Both the position numbers and the translations under genes were made by a program. Shown here piece after piece: positions 1 through 13,124 of a stretch of 64,000 nt of DNA (position 1 is its first letter; each line of letters starts with the position of its first letter). Origin of the DNA: Paracoccaceae bacterium (GTDB taxonomy: Bacteria; Pseudomonadota; Alphaproteobacteria; Rhodobacterales; Rhodobacteraceae); NCBI GenBank assembly GCA_024742695.1, contig JANSXY010000013.1:1-64000 (forward strand), given 5' to 3'. The notes below the pieces were generated by a model that was not told the DNA's origin, did not search any database, and saw only the letters and a list, made by a program, of their open reading frames with translations.

Positions 1-2033
1 CCGCGGCCGAGGCCGCCGCGTCGCGCGTCGCCACCAAGGGCGTGGCCGTCAGCCCGCGTGGCAAGGCCGATCGCGGCCGCGACGACCGCGCCGGCGATCG
101 CGACCGCGCCGGCAAGGGCCGCGGCGAGGATGGCCGCCGGTCCGGCAAGCTGACCCTGACCGAGGCGCTTTCGGGCGAGGGCGGGCGGCAGCGCTCGCTC
201 GCGGCGATGAAGCGCAAGCAGGAACGTGCCCGGCAGAAGGCCATGGGCATGGGCGGCCGGTCGGAAAAGCAGGTGCGCGACGTGCAGCTGCCCGAAACGA
301 TCGTGGTGCAGGAACTGGCCAACCGGATGGCCGAACGCGCCGCCGATGTCGTCAAGGCGCTGATGAAGATGGGCATGATGGTCACGATGAACCAGACCAT
401 CGACGCCGACACCGCCGAACTGGTGATCGAGGAATTCGGCCACCGCGCGGTGCGCGTGTCGGATGCCGACGTGGAACAGGTCATCGACACGGTCGACGAC
501 AAGCCCGAAGACATGCAGCCGCGCCCGCCGATCATCACGATCATGGGCCATGTCGACCACGGCAAGACCTCGCTTCTGGATGCGATCCGCAAGGCCAATG
601 TCGTGGCCGGCGAGGCCGGTGGGATCACCCAGCATATTGGCGCCTACCAGGTCACGACGGAATCGGGTGCGGTGCTGACCTTCCTCGACACGCCGGGCCA
701 CGCGGCCTTCACCTCGATGCGGGCGCGCGGCGCGCAGGTCACCGACATCGTGGTTCTGGTGGTTGCCGCCGACGACGCGGTGATGCCGCAGACGGTGGAG
801 GCGATCAATCACGCCAAGGCCGCCGGGGTGCCGATGATCGTGGCGATCAACAAGTGCGACAAGCCCGATGCGACGCCGGACAAGGTGCGCACCGATCTGC
901 TGCAGCACGAGGTCGTCGTGGAAAAGATGTCGGGCGAGGTGCTCGATGTCGAGGTTTCGGCGCTGACCGGCAAGGGGCTTGACGAGCTTCTGGAAAACAT
1001 CGCGCTACAGGCCGAACTGCTCGATCTCAAGGCCAACCCGAAGCGCGCCGCGATGGGCGCGGTGATCGAGGCCAAGCTGGATATCGGCCGCGGCCCGGTC
1101 GCCACCGTCCTGGTGCAGCACGGCACGCTGAAGCAGGGCGACGTGTTCGTCGTCGGCGAGCAGTGGGGCAAGGTGCGCGCGCTGATCAACGACAAGGGCG
1201 ATCGCGTGTCCGATGCCGGCCCCTCGGTTCCGGTCGAGGTGCTGGGCCTGAACGGGACGCCGGAGGCCGGCGACGTGCTGAACGTTGTCGAGACCGAGGC
1301 GCAGGCCCGCGAGATCGCCGACTATCGCGCCAAGGCCGCCCGCGACAAGCGCGCCGCGGCGGGTGCGGCGGCAACGCTGGAACAGCTGATGGCCAAGGCC
1401 AAGGCCGATGCAAGCGTGAGCGAACTGCCGGTTCTGGTGAAGGCCGACGTGCAGGGTTCTGCCGAGGCGATCACCCAGGCGCTCGAGAAGGTCGGCAACG
1501 ACGAGGTGCGTGTCCGGGTGCTGCATTCCGGCGTCGGCGCGATCACCGAATCCGACATCGGCCTTGCGGAAGCCTCGCAGGCGCCGGTCATCGGCTTCAA
1601 CGTCCGTGCCAATGCGCCGGCCCGCAACGCGGCGAACCAGAAGGGCGTGGAAATCCGCTACTACAGCGTGATCTACGACCTCGTGGACGACGTGAAGAAG
1701 GCGGCCGAGGGCCTGCTTTCGGCCGAGGTGCGCGAAACCTTCATCGGCTATGCCGAGATCAAGGAGGTCTTCAAGGTCTCCGGTGTCGGCAAGGTCGCGG
1801 GCTGCCTTGTCACCGAAGGCGTGGCGCGCCGGTCGGCGGGCGTGCGGCTTCTGCGCGACAACGTGGTGATCCACGAAGGGACGCTGAAGACGCTCAAGCG
1901 TTTCAAGGACGAGGTGAAGGAAGTCACCTCGGGCCAGGAATGCGGCATGGCCTTCGAGAACTACGAAGACATCCGTCCGGGCGACGTGATCGAGATCTTC
2001 GAACGCGAGGAAGTGCAGCGCAAGCTGGACTGA
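1..2033 (+). CDS. infB: Translation initiation factor IF-2 (3' part; 5' end outside window)
   Basis: GTPase that delivers initiator fMet-tRNA to the 30S subunit and promotes subunit joining. The reading frame is open from the first bases of the window, so the N-terminus lies upstream; the GTG at position 42 is an internal codon, not a start. The G domain is complete: the P-loop GHVDHGKT is encoded near 545-568, followed by DTPGHAAF (G3) and NKCD (G4). The C-terminal half has the EF-Tu-like beta-barrels and the fMet-tRNA-binding domain ending in [10 protein letters not shown]. The Arg/Asp/Gly-rich stretch before the G domain belongs to the variable N-terminal region. A perfect hairpin follows the stop codon. 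Identity is certain; only the true start is unknown. Confidence 0.97.
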   Translation, partial: AAEAAASRVATKGVAVSPRGKADRGRDDRAGDRDRAGKGRGEDGRRSGKLTLTEALSGEGGRQRSLAAMKRKQERARQKAMGMGGRSEKQVRDVQLPETIVVQELANRMAERAADVVKALMKMGMMVTMNQTIDADTAELVIEEFGHRAVRVSDADVEQVIDTVDDKPEDMQPRPPIITIMGHVDHGKTSLLDAIRKANVVAGEAGGITQHIGAYQVTTESGAVLTFLDTPGHAAFTSMRARGAQVTDIVVLVVAADDAVMPQTVEAINHAKAAGVPMIVAINKCDKPDATPDKVRTDLLQHEVVVEKMSGEVLDVEVSALTGKGLDELLENIALQAELLDLKANPKRAAMGAVIEAKLDIGRGPVATVLVQHGTLKQGDVFVVGEQWGKVRALINDKGDRVSDAGPSVPVEVLGLNGTPEAGDVLNVVETEAQAREIADYRAKAARDKRAAAGAAATLEQLMAKAKADASVSELPVLVKADVQGSAEAITQALEKVGNDEVRVRVLHSGVGAITESDIGLAEASQAPVIGFNVRANAPARNAANQKGVEIRYYSVIYDLVDDVKKAAEGLLSAEVRETFIGYAEIKEVFKVSGVGKVAGCLVTEGVARRSAGVRLLRDNVVIHEGTLKTLKRFKDEVKEVTSGQECGMAFENYEDIRPGDVIEIFEREEVQRKLD

Positions 2034-2070
2034 GGCGATACGCCTCGGGATCGTCAGGGATACTGGCTAC

Positions 2071-2094
2071 GAAGGCCGCCGTCAGGCGGCCTTC
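2071..2094. terminator. Perfect 10-bp hairpin between convergent genes
   Basis: GAAGGCCGCC (2071-2080) pairs perfectly with GGCGGCCTTC (2085-2094) around a GTCA loop. It lies 38 bases after the infB stop codon and contains the stop codon of the small minus-strand gene in its loop (2082-2084). No T-run follows on the plus strand. A bidirectional terminator or 3'-end stabiliser is the simplest reading. Confidence 0.6.
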
Positions 2095-2219
2095 GGCCCG
2101 ACGGGGGCGCCGGCATATTCCGTCTGGCCGACGCGCACCACGATCTTGCCGCCCGGCAGGCCGCGCACGAAGATCCCCTGAACCATGACGCAGCTGCCCT
2201 GCATGATCGTCTTCAACAT
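2082..2219 (-). CDS. Small hypothetical protein, 45 residues
   Basis: The frame stays open further upstream, but ATG at 2219 is preceded by an excellent ribosome-binding site (GGGAGGAAAAAC on the minus strand), so the product is read as 45 residues beginning MLKTIMQGSC. The protein has one Cys, a hydrophobic start and a short beta-rich middle (KIVVRVGQTEYAG). I assign no function. A sigma-70-like promoter can be placed about 90 bases upstream, so the gene appears monocistronic. It is convergent with infB and its stop codon sits inside the shared hairpin. The strong RBS, promoter and terminator argue for a real gene despite its size. Confidence 0.65.
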   Translation of the reverse strand: MLKTIMQGSCVMVQGIFVRGLPGGKIVVRVGQTEYAGAPVGPKAA

Positions 2220-2306
2220 CGTTTTTCCTCCCGCGCGCCGGTCGCCTTGGCCCTGAGCCCCTGTTGCCGGATGCTTCGTGAGCCTGCCGTTGCGCTTCTG
2301 CACAAT

Positions 2307-2336
2307 TTTAGACGTCTCGCGGACACGATTCGGCAA
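2307..2336 (-). promoter_or_regulatory. Candidate sigma-70 promoter for the 45-residue gene
   Basis: On the minus strand a TTGCCG -35 (2336-2331) and a TCTAAA -10 (2312-2307) are separated by 18 bases. It lies in a locally AT-rich stretch (about 2300-2345), unusual for this GC-rich sequence. Placement is by eye. Confidence 0.4.
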
Positions 2337-2414
2337 CAATAAAGTCACGAATGAAACGGAATCGCGGAAATCCGCCGATGAACGGGCCCCGATTTCACGT
2401 CATTTGGACATGAT

Positions 2415-2834
2415 TCAGAGCCAATCGCGCAGGATCGGTATCAAGGGGATGTCGGCCGGCGGCATCGGATAGCGTGCCAGATCGGCGGCGCGGGACCAGG
2501 CCAGCTCCTGGCCTTCGCGCGGGGTGATGATTCCCTGCCAGCGGCGGCAGGCGAAAAGCGGCATCAGAAGGTGGAAAGTGTCGTAGCCATGGCTGGCGAA
2601 GGTCAGCGGCGCGAGGCACGATTCCCAGGTGTCGATCCCCAGTTCCTCGTGCAGTTCGCGGATCAGCGCCGACTCGGGCGTTTCGCCGGGTTCGACCTTA
2701 CCGCCCGGAAACTCCCACAGCCCGGCCATCGACTTGCCCGGCGGCCGGCGCGCCAGCAGCACCCGGCCCTCGCCGTCGATCAGTGCGACCGCGGCGACGA
2801 GAACCACGGGTTTGCCGCCCGTGGCATCGGTCAC
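2415..2834 (-). CDS. mutT: Nudix hydrolase, 8-oxo-dGTP diphosphatase type
   Basis: Hydrolyses oxidised nucleoside triphosphates such as 8-oxo-dGTP to prevent mutagenic incorporation. The 139-residue protein has a complete Nudix box at about residues 44-66 (GG-x5-E-x7-RELHEELGI), preceded by LARRPPGKSMAGLWEFPG, which is typical of MutT proper. The length matches the family. Its ATG overlaps the argJ stop by four bases (ATGA), so the two are translationally coupled. The argJ-mutT pairing is common in Rhodobacterales. A more general Nudix substrate cannot be excluded from sequence alone. Confidence 0.9.
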   Translation of the reverse strand: MTDATGGKPVVLVAAVALIDGEGRVLLARRPPGKSMAGLWEFPGGKVEPGETPESALIRELHEELGIDTWESCLAPLTFASHGYDTFHLLMPLFACRRWQGIITPREGQELAWSRAADLARYPMPPADIPLIPILRDWL

Positions 2835-4183
2835 GAGCGGTAATCCGCGTTGATGTCGATGTAGCCGTGCGTCAGGTCGCAGGTCCAGACCGAACGGCTG
2901 GCGCGGCCGATCCCGAGGTCGACCCCGATCAGCAACTCCTGCCGGGTCATGTAGGCCGATACCTCGTCTTCCGAATATCCGGCGGCGCGCTGGCCGTTCT
3001 CGGCCACGAGGATGTCTCCGAAGCGGATCGACAGGCGGTCACGGTCGGCGCGGCCGCCGGATTTGCCGACGGCCATGACGATCCGGCCCCAGTTCGCATC
3101 CTCGCCGGCGATCGCGGTCTTGACCAGCGGCGAATTCGCGATGGCCATCGCGACGCGATGCGCGTCGGCGGCATCCGCGGCGCCGGTCACCCGGACCTCC
3201 ACGAATTTCGTGGCGCCCTCGCCGTCGCGCACCACCTGGTGGGCGAGATCGCGCATCACCGCGCCCAGCGCCGCCTCGAAGGCCTTCGCCGTCTTGCCGC
3301 GCAGATCGGTGATCGGCGCGGCGGGGCCCTGGCCGGTGGCCGCGACGATCACGCTGTCGGAGGTCGAGGTGTCGCTGTCGACGGTGATCGCGTTGAAGGT
3401 GGTGGCGGTCAGCCGGTCCAGCATCTTCTGCAACGCCTTCGGCGCGATCGTGGCGTCGGTGAAGACATAGCCCAGCATCGTCGCCATGTCGGGCGCGATC
3501 ATGCCCGAGCCCTTGACGATCCCCGCGATCCGGATCGGCCCGCCTTCCGCCTCGATCTCGGCCGCCGCGCCCTTGGGGAAGGTATCGGTCGTCATGATCG
3601 CGCGGGCGGCGCCGGCGATGCCGGCCGGGTCCAGCCCGTCCGCCAGCGTGGCCATCGCGTCGGCGATCCGGTCATGCGGCAGCGGTTCTCCGATCACGCC
3701 GGTCGAAGAGGTCAGCACCCGCTCTGCCGGCAGGTCCAGCGCGCTGGCCGCGGCCGCGGCCACCGCGGCGACGGACTGCGCGCCTGCCGCGCCGGTGAAG
3801 GCATTGGCATTGCCGGAATTGACCACGATCGCCGCGCCGGCCGCGCTGTCCGGGTTGCCCTTCAGCTTGGCCTGGCAATCGAGCACCGCGGCCGAGCGCG
3901 TCGCGGACCGGGTGAACACGCCGGCCAGTGCGGTGCCGGGCGCAAGCCGGGCCAGCATCACGTCGGTGCGCCCGGAATAGCGGACCCCGGCCGCGGCGGT
4001 GGCGAAGGCGACGCCGGCGATTACCGGCAGGGCCGGAAAGGCCGCGGGCGCCAGCGGCGAAACGGCGGACCCGGCCTTCGCCGGCGTGGCCGGCGCGGCG
4101 CCGGCAAGCCTGGTCTTGACCTTCGCGAGCTTCTTCTTCAGCCGCTTCGCCTCTGCCTTCCAGTCCCGGCGCTTTCTGGACAT
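2831..4183 (-). CDS. argJ: Bifunctional glutamate N-acetyltransferase / N-acetylglutamate synthase
   Basis: Transfers acetyl from N-acetylornithine to glutamate in the cyclic arginine pathway and may also use acetyl-CoA. The protein is 450 residues. The self-cleavage site is visible at about A234-T235 in the motif DMATMLGYVF, producing alpha and beta chains. Other family signatures are GNANAFTG (about 124-131) and the C-terminal TCDLTHGYIDINADYRS. The first roughly 40 residues form an unusual Lys/Arg- and Ala-rich extension before the usual family start (VSPLAP). No alternative in-frame start codon occurs at that boundary, and a weak GGGGAT precedes ATG 4183, so the extension is probably translated. 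It is upstream of and coupled to mutT. Confidence 0.93.
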   Translation of the reverse strand: MSRKRRDWKAEAKRLKKKLAKVKTRLAGAAPATPAKAGSAVSPLAPAAFPALPVIAGVAFATAAAGVRYSGRTDVMLARLAPGTALAGVFTRSATRSAAVLDCQAKLKGNPDSAAGAAIVVNSGNANAFTGAAGAQSVAAVAAAAASALDLPAERVLTSSTGVIGEPLPHDRIADAMATLADGLDPAGIAGAARAIMTTDTFPKGAAAEIEAEGGPIRIAGIVKGSGMIAPDMATMLGYVFTDATIAPKALQKMLDRLTATTFNAITVDSDTSTSDSVIVAATGQGPAAPITDLRGKTAKAFEAALGAVMRDLAHQVVRDGEGATKFVEVRVTGAADAADAHRVAMAIANSPLVKTAIAGEDANWGRIVMAVGKSGGRADRDRLSIRFGDILVAENGQRAAGYSEDEVSAYMTRQELLIGVDLGIGRASRSVWTCDLTHGYIDINADYRS

Positions 4184-4205
4184 CGTGTCGATCCCCGTTA
4201 CAGGC

Positions 4206-5045
4206 TCATTCCTCGATTAGCGCCCGTTCCTTCAGAACGGCCGGGTCCACGCCGTCGGTGGACCGCGTCACGGTGACCGCGGCGGTGGCCTCGGTCAACC
4301 TGTCCTGCAGCGCGCGGTTCTGGATCTCGCTGGCCAGTTCCTCGCGCACCTCCTCCAGCGCCGGGGCCTCGACGATGCGGGTTTCGTTCAGCCGGATCAC
4401 GTGCCAGCCGAACTGCGTCTGCACCGGGTCCGAAACCTCGCCCGGCTCGAGCGCGATCACCACCTCCTCGAAGGGCTGCACCATCATGCCCATGCCGAAC
4501 CAGCCCAGTTCACCGCCGTTCGGGCCCGAGGGGCCGACGCTGCGATCCTTGGCCATGGCGGTGAAATCCGCGCCGCCATCGATCTCGGTCTTGATCGCGG
4601 TGGCCTCTTCCTCGGTCTCCACAAGGATATGCGCGGCGTTGAATTCCTTGCTGGGTTCGGCGCCGGAATAGCGCTGGGCGTAGGCTTCGGCGATCGCGTC
4701 CTCGGTCACCGCGGCGGCGGCGGCGGCATCCAGCACCACGCCGGCCAGGTAGGCGCGGCGCTCGTTCTCGATCACCAGTCGGTCGCGCCGGGTCAGGTTC
4801 TCTTCGCCGATCCGGGCCAGCGCGCTCTGCTGCACCAGCTGATCGAGGATGCCGGTGAACAGAACGTCGTCGGGCAGGGCCAGGTATTGCGGCGGCAGCG
4901 TGTCGCGCGCCGCGATCATGTGACCGATCGTGATCTCGACATCGTCGACCGTGGCCACGACCGTGTCGGCCGTCACGTCCTGCGCGGCGGCAGGCGTCGC
5001 GGCAAGGACACAAAGGGCCAGGGCGCGCATCGTCTGTTTCGGCAT
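4206..5045 (-). CDS. Periplasmic parvulin-type peptidyl-prolyl isomerase (PpiC/SurA-like)
   Basis: Predicted periplasmic foldase assisting outer-membrane or secreted proteins. The start is set at ATG 5045, which has a strong RBS (GGGGAGGAAG) and directly begins a signal peptide ending ATPAAAQ at about residue 22; the frame is open upstream to 5096 but without RBS. The mature protein has an N-terminal helical SurA-like part and one rotamase domain at about residues 139-219 (HILVETEEEA, GGELGWFGMG, VQTQFGWHVI). Length 279 residues fits alphaproteobacterial homologues. It is divergent from secA and 22 bases from argJ, so it may form the head of a PPIase-argJ-mutT operon. Confidence 0.87.
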   Translation of the reverse strand: MPKQTMRALALCVLAATPAAAQDVTADTVVATVDDVEITIGHMIAARDTLPPQYLALPDDVLFTGILDQLVQQSALARIGEENLTRRDRLVIENERRAYLAGVVLDAAAAAAVTEDAIAEAYAQRYSGAEPSKEFNAAHILVETEEEATAIKTEIDGGADFTAMAKDRSVGPSGPNGGELGWFGMGMMVQPFEEVVIALEPGEVSDPVQTQFGWHVIRLNETRIVEAPALEEVREELASEIQNRALQDRLTEATAAVTVTRSTDGVDPAVLKERALIEE

Positions 5046-5230
5046 AGGCTTCCTCCCCGTGGCCGCGGGCCCCGCGCGGCGTTGACACTCCTGCACCCGC
5101 CCCTTACATCGCCAACTGGTTCTGTGAAGGCCGTCCGGGCCGGTTCCGCGCTCCTCTTAGGCAAGCGAAACACCACGGGCAAGGCCGGGTTTCACACGAT
5201 GGCGTCAGGCAAGCCCGGATCGGAGAACAC

Positions 5231-7972
<2,742 letters not shown>

Positions 7973-7996
7973 GCGTTCGGCACGGACCCCAGCGGG

Positions 7997-8758
7997 TTAC
8001 AGGTACCCCAGCGCGCGCAGGCTGGATTCTCGGGCGCGGCCGACGATGATGTGATCGTGCAGCGTGATCCCGAGGATCTGCGCCGCGTCCTGGATCTGGC
8101 CGGTGACGATCACGTCCTGGTCCGAGGGCGTGGGATCGCCCGACGGGTGGTTGTGGACAAGGATCAGCGCCGAGGCGTTGAGTTCCAGCGCCCGCTTGAC
8201 GATCTCGCGCGGGTAGACCGGCACGTGATCGACGGTGCCGCGCGCGATTTCCTCGTCGGCGATGAGACAGTTCTTGCGGTCGAGGTAGAGGGCGCGGAAA
8301 TGTTCCGTTTCGCGATGCGCCATGACCGTGTGGCAATAGTCGATCACCGCGTCCCAGGACGACAGCAGGTGGCGGTTCATCACCTTGGCGCGCGCCAGGC
8401 GCTGGGCCGCCGCCTCGACGATCTTGAGTTCCGTCACCACGGCCTCGCCCGCGCCCGGAACCTCGGCCAGGCGGTGCGGATCGGCCGCGATCACCGCGGC
8501 GAAATTCCCGAACCGGTCCAGAAGCCGGTGCGCCAGCGGCTTGACATCCTGCCGCGGGATCGCGCGGAACAGGATCAGTTCCAGCAGCTCGTAATCCGGC
8601 ATCGCCGTGGCGCCGCCATCCAGGAACCTTGCGCGCAGCCGCTTGCGATGGTCGCGGATGTAGGATGGCAGCGGCCCCTCGGGCAGGACTGCGGCCACCG
8701 CCTCGTCGGCATCGAAAAGCGGCATCGGGGCTTCGGACAGGCGGCGGTCGCGCGACAT
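7997..8758 (-). CDS. radC: RadC/YicR family JAB-domain protein
   Basis: Member of the RadC family. The old DNA-repair assignment is doubtful, and the JAB fold suggests a metal-dependent protease or DNA-associated role. The 253-residue protein has an N-terminal helix-hairpin-helix-like UPF0758 region ([15 protein letters not shown], about 97-111) and a C-terminal JAB domain with the JAMM metal motif [15 protein letters not shown]202, H204 and D215 are the expected ligands. It is convergent with secA (24 bases between stops). Upstream lies the hairpin-rich island 8759-9172, which should contain its promoter. Confidence 0.92.
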   Translation of the reverse strand: MSRDRRLSEAPMPLFDADEAVAAVLPEGPLPSYIRDHRKRLRARFLDGGATAMPDYELLELILFRAIPRQDVKPLAHRLLDRFGNFAAVIAADPHRLAEVPGAGEAVVTELKIVEAAAQRLARAKVMNRHLLSSWDAVIDYCHTVMAHRETEHFRALYLDRKNCLIADEEIARGTVDHVPVYPREIVKRALELNASALILVHNHPSGDPTPSDQDVIVTGQIQDAAQILGITLHDHIIVGRARESSLRALGYL

Positions 8759-8985
8759 GGCGTCAGCCTCGCCGCGCTTGGTTAACGGAGCGTTAATGAC
8801 TGCCGAAAAGGGCAGGCATGGGCGGGACTCCCGCCCGTCTTCGGCGCGCTGCCGCGCCTCATCCCGTTGGGCCCGGCCCGCCGCTTGCGCGGCGGGCGGT
8901 TCGGCGCGGTGGGCATGGCCTTTCGCTTGCGCTTCGGGTGTCCGTGCCTTGAGTGGTGAAACAGGGACGTTGCGTCACGGGCTGC

Positions 8986-9114
8986 GCGCGTTGCCGTGCC
9001 CGGCCCTCCGCTTGCGCTTCGGGCGTTCGCGCGTTGCCGCGCCCGGCCCTTCGCTTGCGCTCCGGGCGTTCGCGCATTGCCGTGCCCGGCCCTTCGCTTG
9101 CGCTCCGGGCGTTC
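8986..9114. repeat. Three tandem copies of a 43-bp GC-rich repeat
   Basis: Units run 8986-9028, 9029-9071 and 9072-9114, each exactly 43 bp and differing at only a few positions. The core reads CCCGGCCCTTCGCTTGCGCT followed by CCGGGCGTTC. GCCCGG and CCGGGC within a unit can pair around about 15 bases. The period is not a multiple of three, so a protein-coding repeat is excluded. There are no spacers, so this is not a CRISPR array. Confidence 0.88.
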
Positions 9115-9120
9115 GGTGCT

Positions 9121-9165
9121 TCGATCGGTCCACCGGACCGATCGATCCGGGCCTTTCGGCCCGGA
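9121..9165 (-). terminator. Double hairpin downstream of dnaJ
   Basis: Two adjacent perfect stems lie just past the dnaJ stop: 9146-9153 with 9158-9165 (loop TTTC), and 9121-9131 with 9135-9145 (loop ACC; arms TCGATCGGTCC and GGACCGATCGA). Read on the minus strand they follow the dnaJ stop by 7 and 27 bases. No poly-U tail is seen. This may be a terminator or a 3'-end stability element. Confidence 0.5.
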
Positions 9166-9172
9166 CCGCACC

Positions 9173-10318
9173 TCACCCCTTCATACCGTCCCAGAAGCCG
9201 CGGACCTTGGAGAAGAACGACGAGCCCTCGGGGTTGTTGTCTTCGCTCAGCCGCTCGAATTCCCGCAGCAGTTCCTTCTGCCGCGGGGTCAGGTTCACCG
9301 GGGTTTCCACCGCCAGTTCGATCAGCATGTCGCCCGCGCCGCCGCCCCGAAGCGCCGGCATTCCCTTTCCGCGCAGCCGCATCTGCTTGCCGGTCTGCGC
9401 GCCGACCGGGATCTTCACCCGGCTGCGGCCGCCGTCGATCGTGGGCACCTCGACCTCGCCGCCCAGCGCGGCCGCGGTGATCGAGACCGGAACGCGGCAG
9501 TACAGCGTTACGCCGTCGCGCTGGAACAGCGCGTGTTCCTTGACCTCGATGAAGATGTAAAGATCACCCGTCGGACCCCCGCGAAGCCCGGCCTCGCCCT
9601 CGCCGGCCAGCCGGATCCGGGTGCCGGTTTCGACGCCGGCGGGGATGTTCACCGACAGCGTGCGCTCCTTCTCCACCCGGCCGGCGCCCTGGCAGCTGCG
9701 GCACGGGTTCTTGACGATCTGGCCGGCGCCGGCGCAGGTCGGACAGGTGCGTTCGACGGTGAAGAAGCCCTGGCTGGCGCGGACCTTGCCCATCCCCGAG
9801 CAGGTCGGGCAGGTCGCCGGTTCCGCGCCGCCCTCGGCGCCGCTGCCGCCGCAGGCGGTGCAGCCGACCGAGGTGGGCACGTTGATCGTTTTCTGCGCGC
9901 CGCGGAACGCCTCTTCCAGCGTCACCCGAAGATTGTAGCGCAGGTCAGACCCGCGCTGGGCGCGGCTGCGCCCGCCGCCCCGGCCGCCCATGAAATCGCC
10001 GAACAGATCCTCGAACACGTCGGAAAAGGCCGAGGCGAAATCGCCACCGCCGTAGGACTGGCCGCGCGGGCCCCCGCCGCCGCCCATTCCGCCCTCGAAG
10101 GCGGCATGGCCGAAGCGGTCGTAGGCGGCCTTCTTGTCGGCGTCCTTGAGAACCTCGTAGGCCTCGTTGACGTCCTTGAACTGGGCCTCGGCGTCCGGAT
10201 TGTCCTTGTTGCGGTCGGGGTGCAGTTCCTTGGCCTTGCCGCGGTAGGCCTTCTTGATCTCTTCGGCCGAGGCCCCGCGCGCAATGCCCAGCACGTCATA
10301 GTAGTCGCGTTTGGCCAT
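9173..10318 (-). CDS. dnaJ: Chaperone protein DnaJ (Hsp40)
   Basis: Co-chaperone that delivers unfolded clients to DnaK and stimulates its ATPase. The 381-residue protein has the J domain with HPD (in [10 protein letters not shown]), a Gly-rich linker (about 75-125), four CxxCxGxG zinc-finger repeats ([32 protein letters not shown]) and the C-terminal substrate-binding domain. GAGGGGG precedes ATG 10318. It lies 72 bases downstream of dnaK on the same strand, separated by a stem-loop, and is presumably co-transcribed from the heat-shock-like promoter upstream of dnaK. Confidence 0.98.
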   Translation of the reverse strand: MAKRDYYDVLGIARGASAEEIKKAYRGKAKELHPDRNKDNPDAEAQFKDVNEAYEVLKDADKKAAYDRFGHAAFEGGMGGGGGPRGQSYGGGDFASAFSDVFEDLFGDFMGGRGGGRSRAQRGSDLRYNLRVTLEEAFRGAQKTINVPTSVGCTACGGSGAEGGAEPATCPTCSGMGKVRASQGFFTVERTCPTCAGAGQIVKNPCRSCQGAGRVEKERTLSVNIPAGVETGTRIRLAGEGEAGLRGGPTGDLYIFIEVKEHALFQRDGVTLYCRVPVSITAAALGGEVEVPTIDGGRSRVKIPVGAQTGKQMRLRGKGMPALRGGGAGDMLIELAVETPVNLTPRQKELLREFERLSEDNNPEGSSFFSKVRGFWDGMKG

Positions 10319-10341
10319 GATGAACCCCCTCGGGAACCACG

Positions 10342-10372
10342 GCGGCCGGCCCGGTCATGCCCGGCCGGCCGC
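10342..10372 (-). terminator. Stem-loop in the dnaK-dnaJ intergenic region
   Basis: GCGGCCGGCC (10342-10351) pairs perfectly with GGCCGGCCGC (10363-10372) around an 11-base loop. It lies between dnaK and dnaJ without a T-run, so partial termination or protection of the dnaK message from 3' decay is plausible; it could explain higher DnaK than DnaJ levels. Confidence 0.5.
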
Positions 10373-10390
10373 AGGGTTCTTGCCGCGCGA

Positions 10391-12304
<1,914 letters not shown>

Positions 12305-12415
12305 GCTCTTTTCCTCTTCCTTCGGCGATGTGCTGGGGGCGGACCCGTTTGCGGCCTCCGTCCCCGATCCCAGAGTTCCTGTCGGAAGCACCGCTGTCGT
12401 TCCGACGTCCCGGCG

Positions 12416-12445
12416 TATATAGGCAGGGGGCATTGGGGCTGCAAG
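12416..12445 (-). promoter_or_regulatory. Candidate RpoH (sigma-32) heat-shock promoter for dnaK
   Basis: On the minus strand CTTGCAG (12445-12439) is followed after 15 bases by CCTATATA (12423-12416). This resembles the alphaproteobacterial RpoH pattern (CTTG in the -35, CCtATAT-like -10). It lies about 112 bases upstream of the dnaK start, giving a leader of roughly 105 bases. Confidence 0.55.
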
Positions 12446-12464
12446 CGGGCGACCGCGGCGGAAC

Positions 12465-13115
12465 ATGACGGCAATGAGTGAAGGAAACGGCAATGCGGCC
12501 GGCCGGGCCGTGCCCCGCGTGGCGCTGGGCGGGGCGGTGCTGTATCCCGGCCTGCTGGACCCGGCCGCGCAGGCGGCGCTGGTCGAAGACCTGCGCGCGG
12601 TCGCCGCGGCCGCGCCGTTCGTCCGGCCGGTGACGCCACGGGGCCAGCCGATGAGCGTGCGGATGACAGCGGCCGGGCGGCTGGGCTGGGTGAGCGACCG
12701 CAAGGGCTACCGCTACGCGCCGCGCCACCCCGGAACCGGTGCGCCCTGGCCGCCGATTCCGGCGGCGGTGCTGGCGCTCTGGCGGCAGGTGACGGGGCTG
12801 CGGCGGGAACCGGATTGCTGCCTTGTCAACTACTACGGCGAGGGCGCGCGGATGGGCCTGCACCAGGATCGCGACGAGGCCGATTTCTCTTTCCCCGTGG
12901 TCTCGATCAGCCTGGGCGACAGCGCGCGGTTCCGGATCGGCGGGGTCGAGCGCGGCGGCCCGACCGAAAGCGCGATGCTGCATTCGGGCGACGTGCTGGT
13001 GATGGGCGGCGCGGCCCGGCTGGCGCATCACGGGATCGACCGGATCGCCTTCGGCTCCTCCACGCTTCTGCCGCAGGGCGGGCGGATCAACCTGACACTT
13101 CGGGTCGTTGCCTGA
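12465..13115 (+). CDS. alkB: AlkB-type 2-oxoglutarate/Fe(II) dioxygenase, DNA dealkylation repair
   Basis: Removes 1-methyladenine and 3-methylcytosine lesions by oxidative demethylation. The 216-residue protein shows the metal triad H133-x-D135 (in HQDRDE) with the distal His in ARLAHHGID (about 188-189). The 2-oxoglutarate-binding Arg and the AlkB-specific second Arg appear in [26 protein letters not shown] is the AlkB signature. A second ATG lies 9 bases downstream of the chosen start and is equally possible. The gene is divergent from dnaK and shares a 160-base intergenic region with it. Confidence 0.92.
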   Translation: MTAMSEGNGNAAGRAVPRVALGGAVLYPGLLDPAAQAALVEDLRAVAAAAPFVRPVTPRGQPMSVRMTAAGRLGWVSDRKGYRYAPRHPGTGAPWPPIPAAVLALWRQVTGLRREPDCCLVNYYGEGARMGLHQDRDEADFSFPVVSISLGDSARFRIGGVERGGPTESAMLHSGDVLVMGGAARLAHHGIDRIAFGSSTLLPQGGRINLTLRVVA

Positions 13116-13124
13116 GGCGGGGGG

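Larger units (their letters stand above)
8759..9172. other. Hairpin- and repeat-rich non-coding island between dnaJ and radC
   Basis: No credible gene lies in this 414-base stretch; open frames on both strands are low-complexity Arg/Ala/Gly-rich products of GC bias. It holds a perfect 7-bp hairpin at 8820-8836 (GGGCGGG/CCCGCCC), a perfect 9-bp hairpin with TTGC loop at 8876-8897, a diverged half copy of the 43-bp repeat at about 8912-8944, three full tandem copies at 8986-9114, and two adjacent hairpins at 9121-9145 and 9146-9165 next to the dnaJ stop. It must include the radC promoter and the dnaJ terminator. Confidence 0.7.

Noticed and set aside
2783-4276. A 497-codon plus-strand frame opposite argJ
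   Set aside because: Arg/Gly/His-rich shadow without domains; argJ motifs on the other strand are intact.
8986-9114. CRISPR array
   Set aside because: The three 43-bp units abut directly with no unique spacers, and no cas gene is nearby.
8859-9176. Repeat-peptide protein (PERKRRAGRGNAR-like) on the minus strand
   Set aside because: The 43-bp period is not a multiple of three, so each copy is read in a different frame; this is a non-coding repeat.
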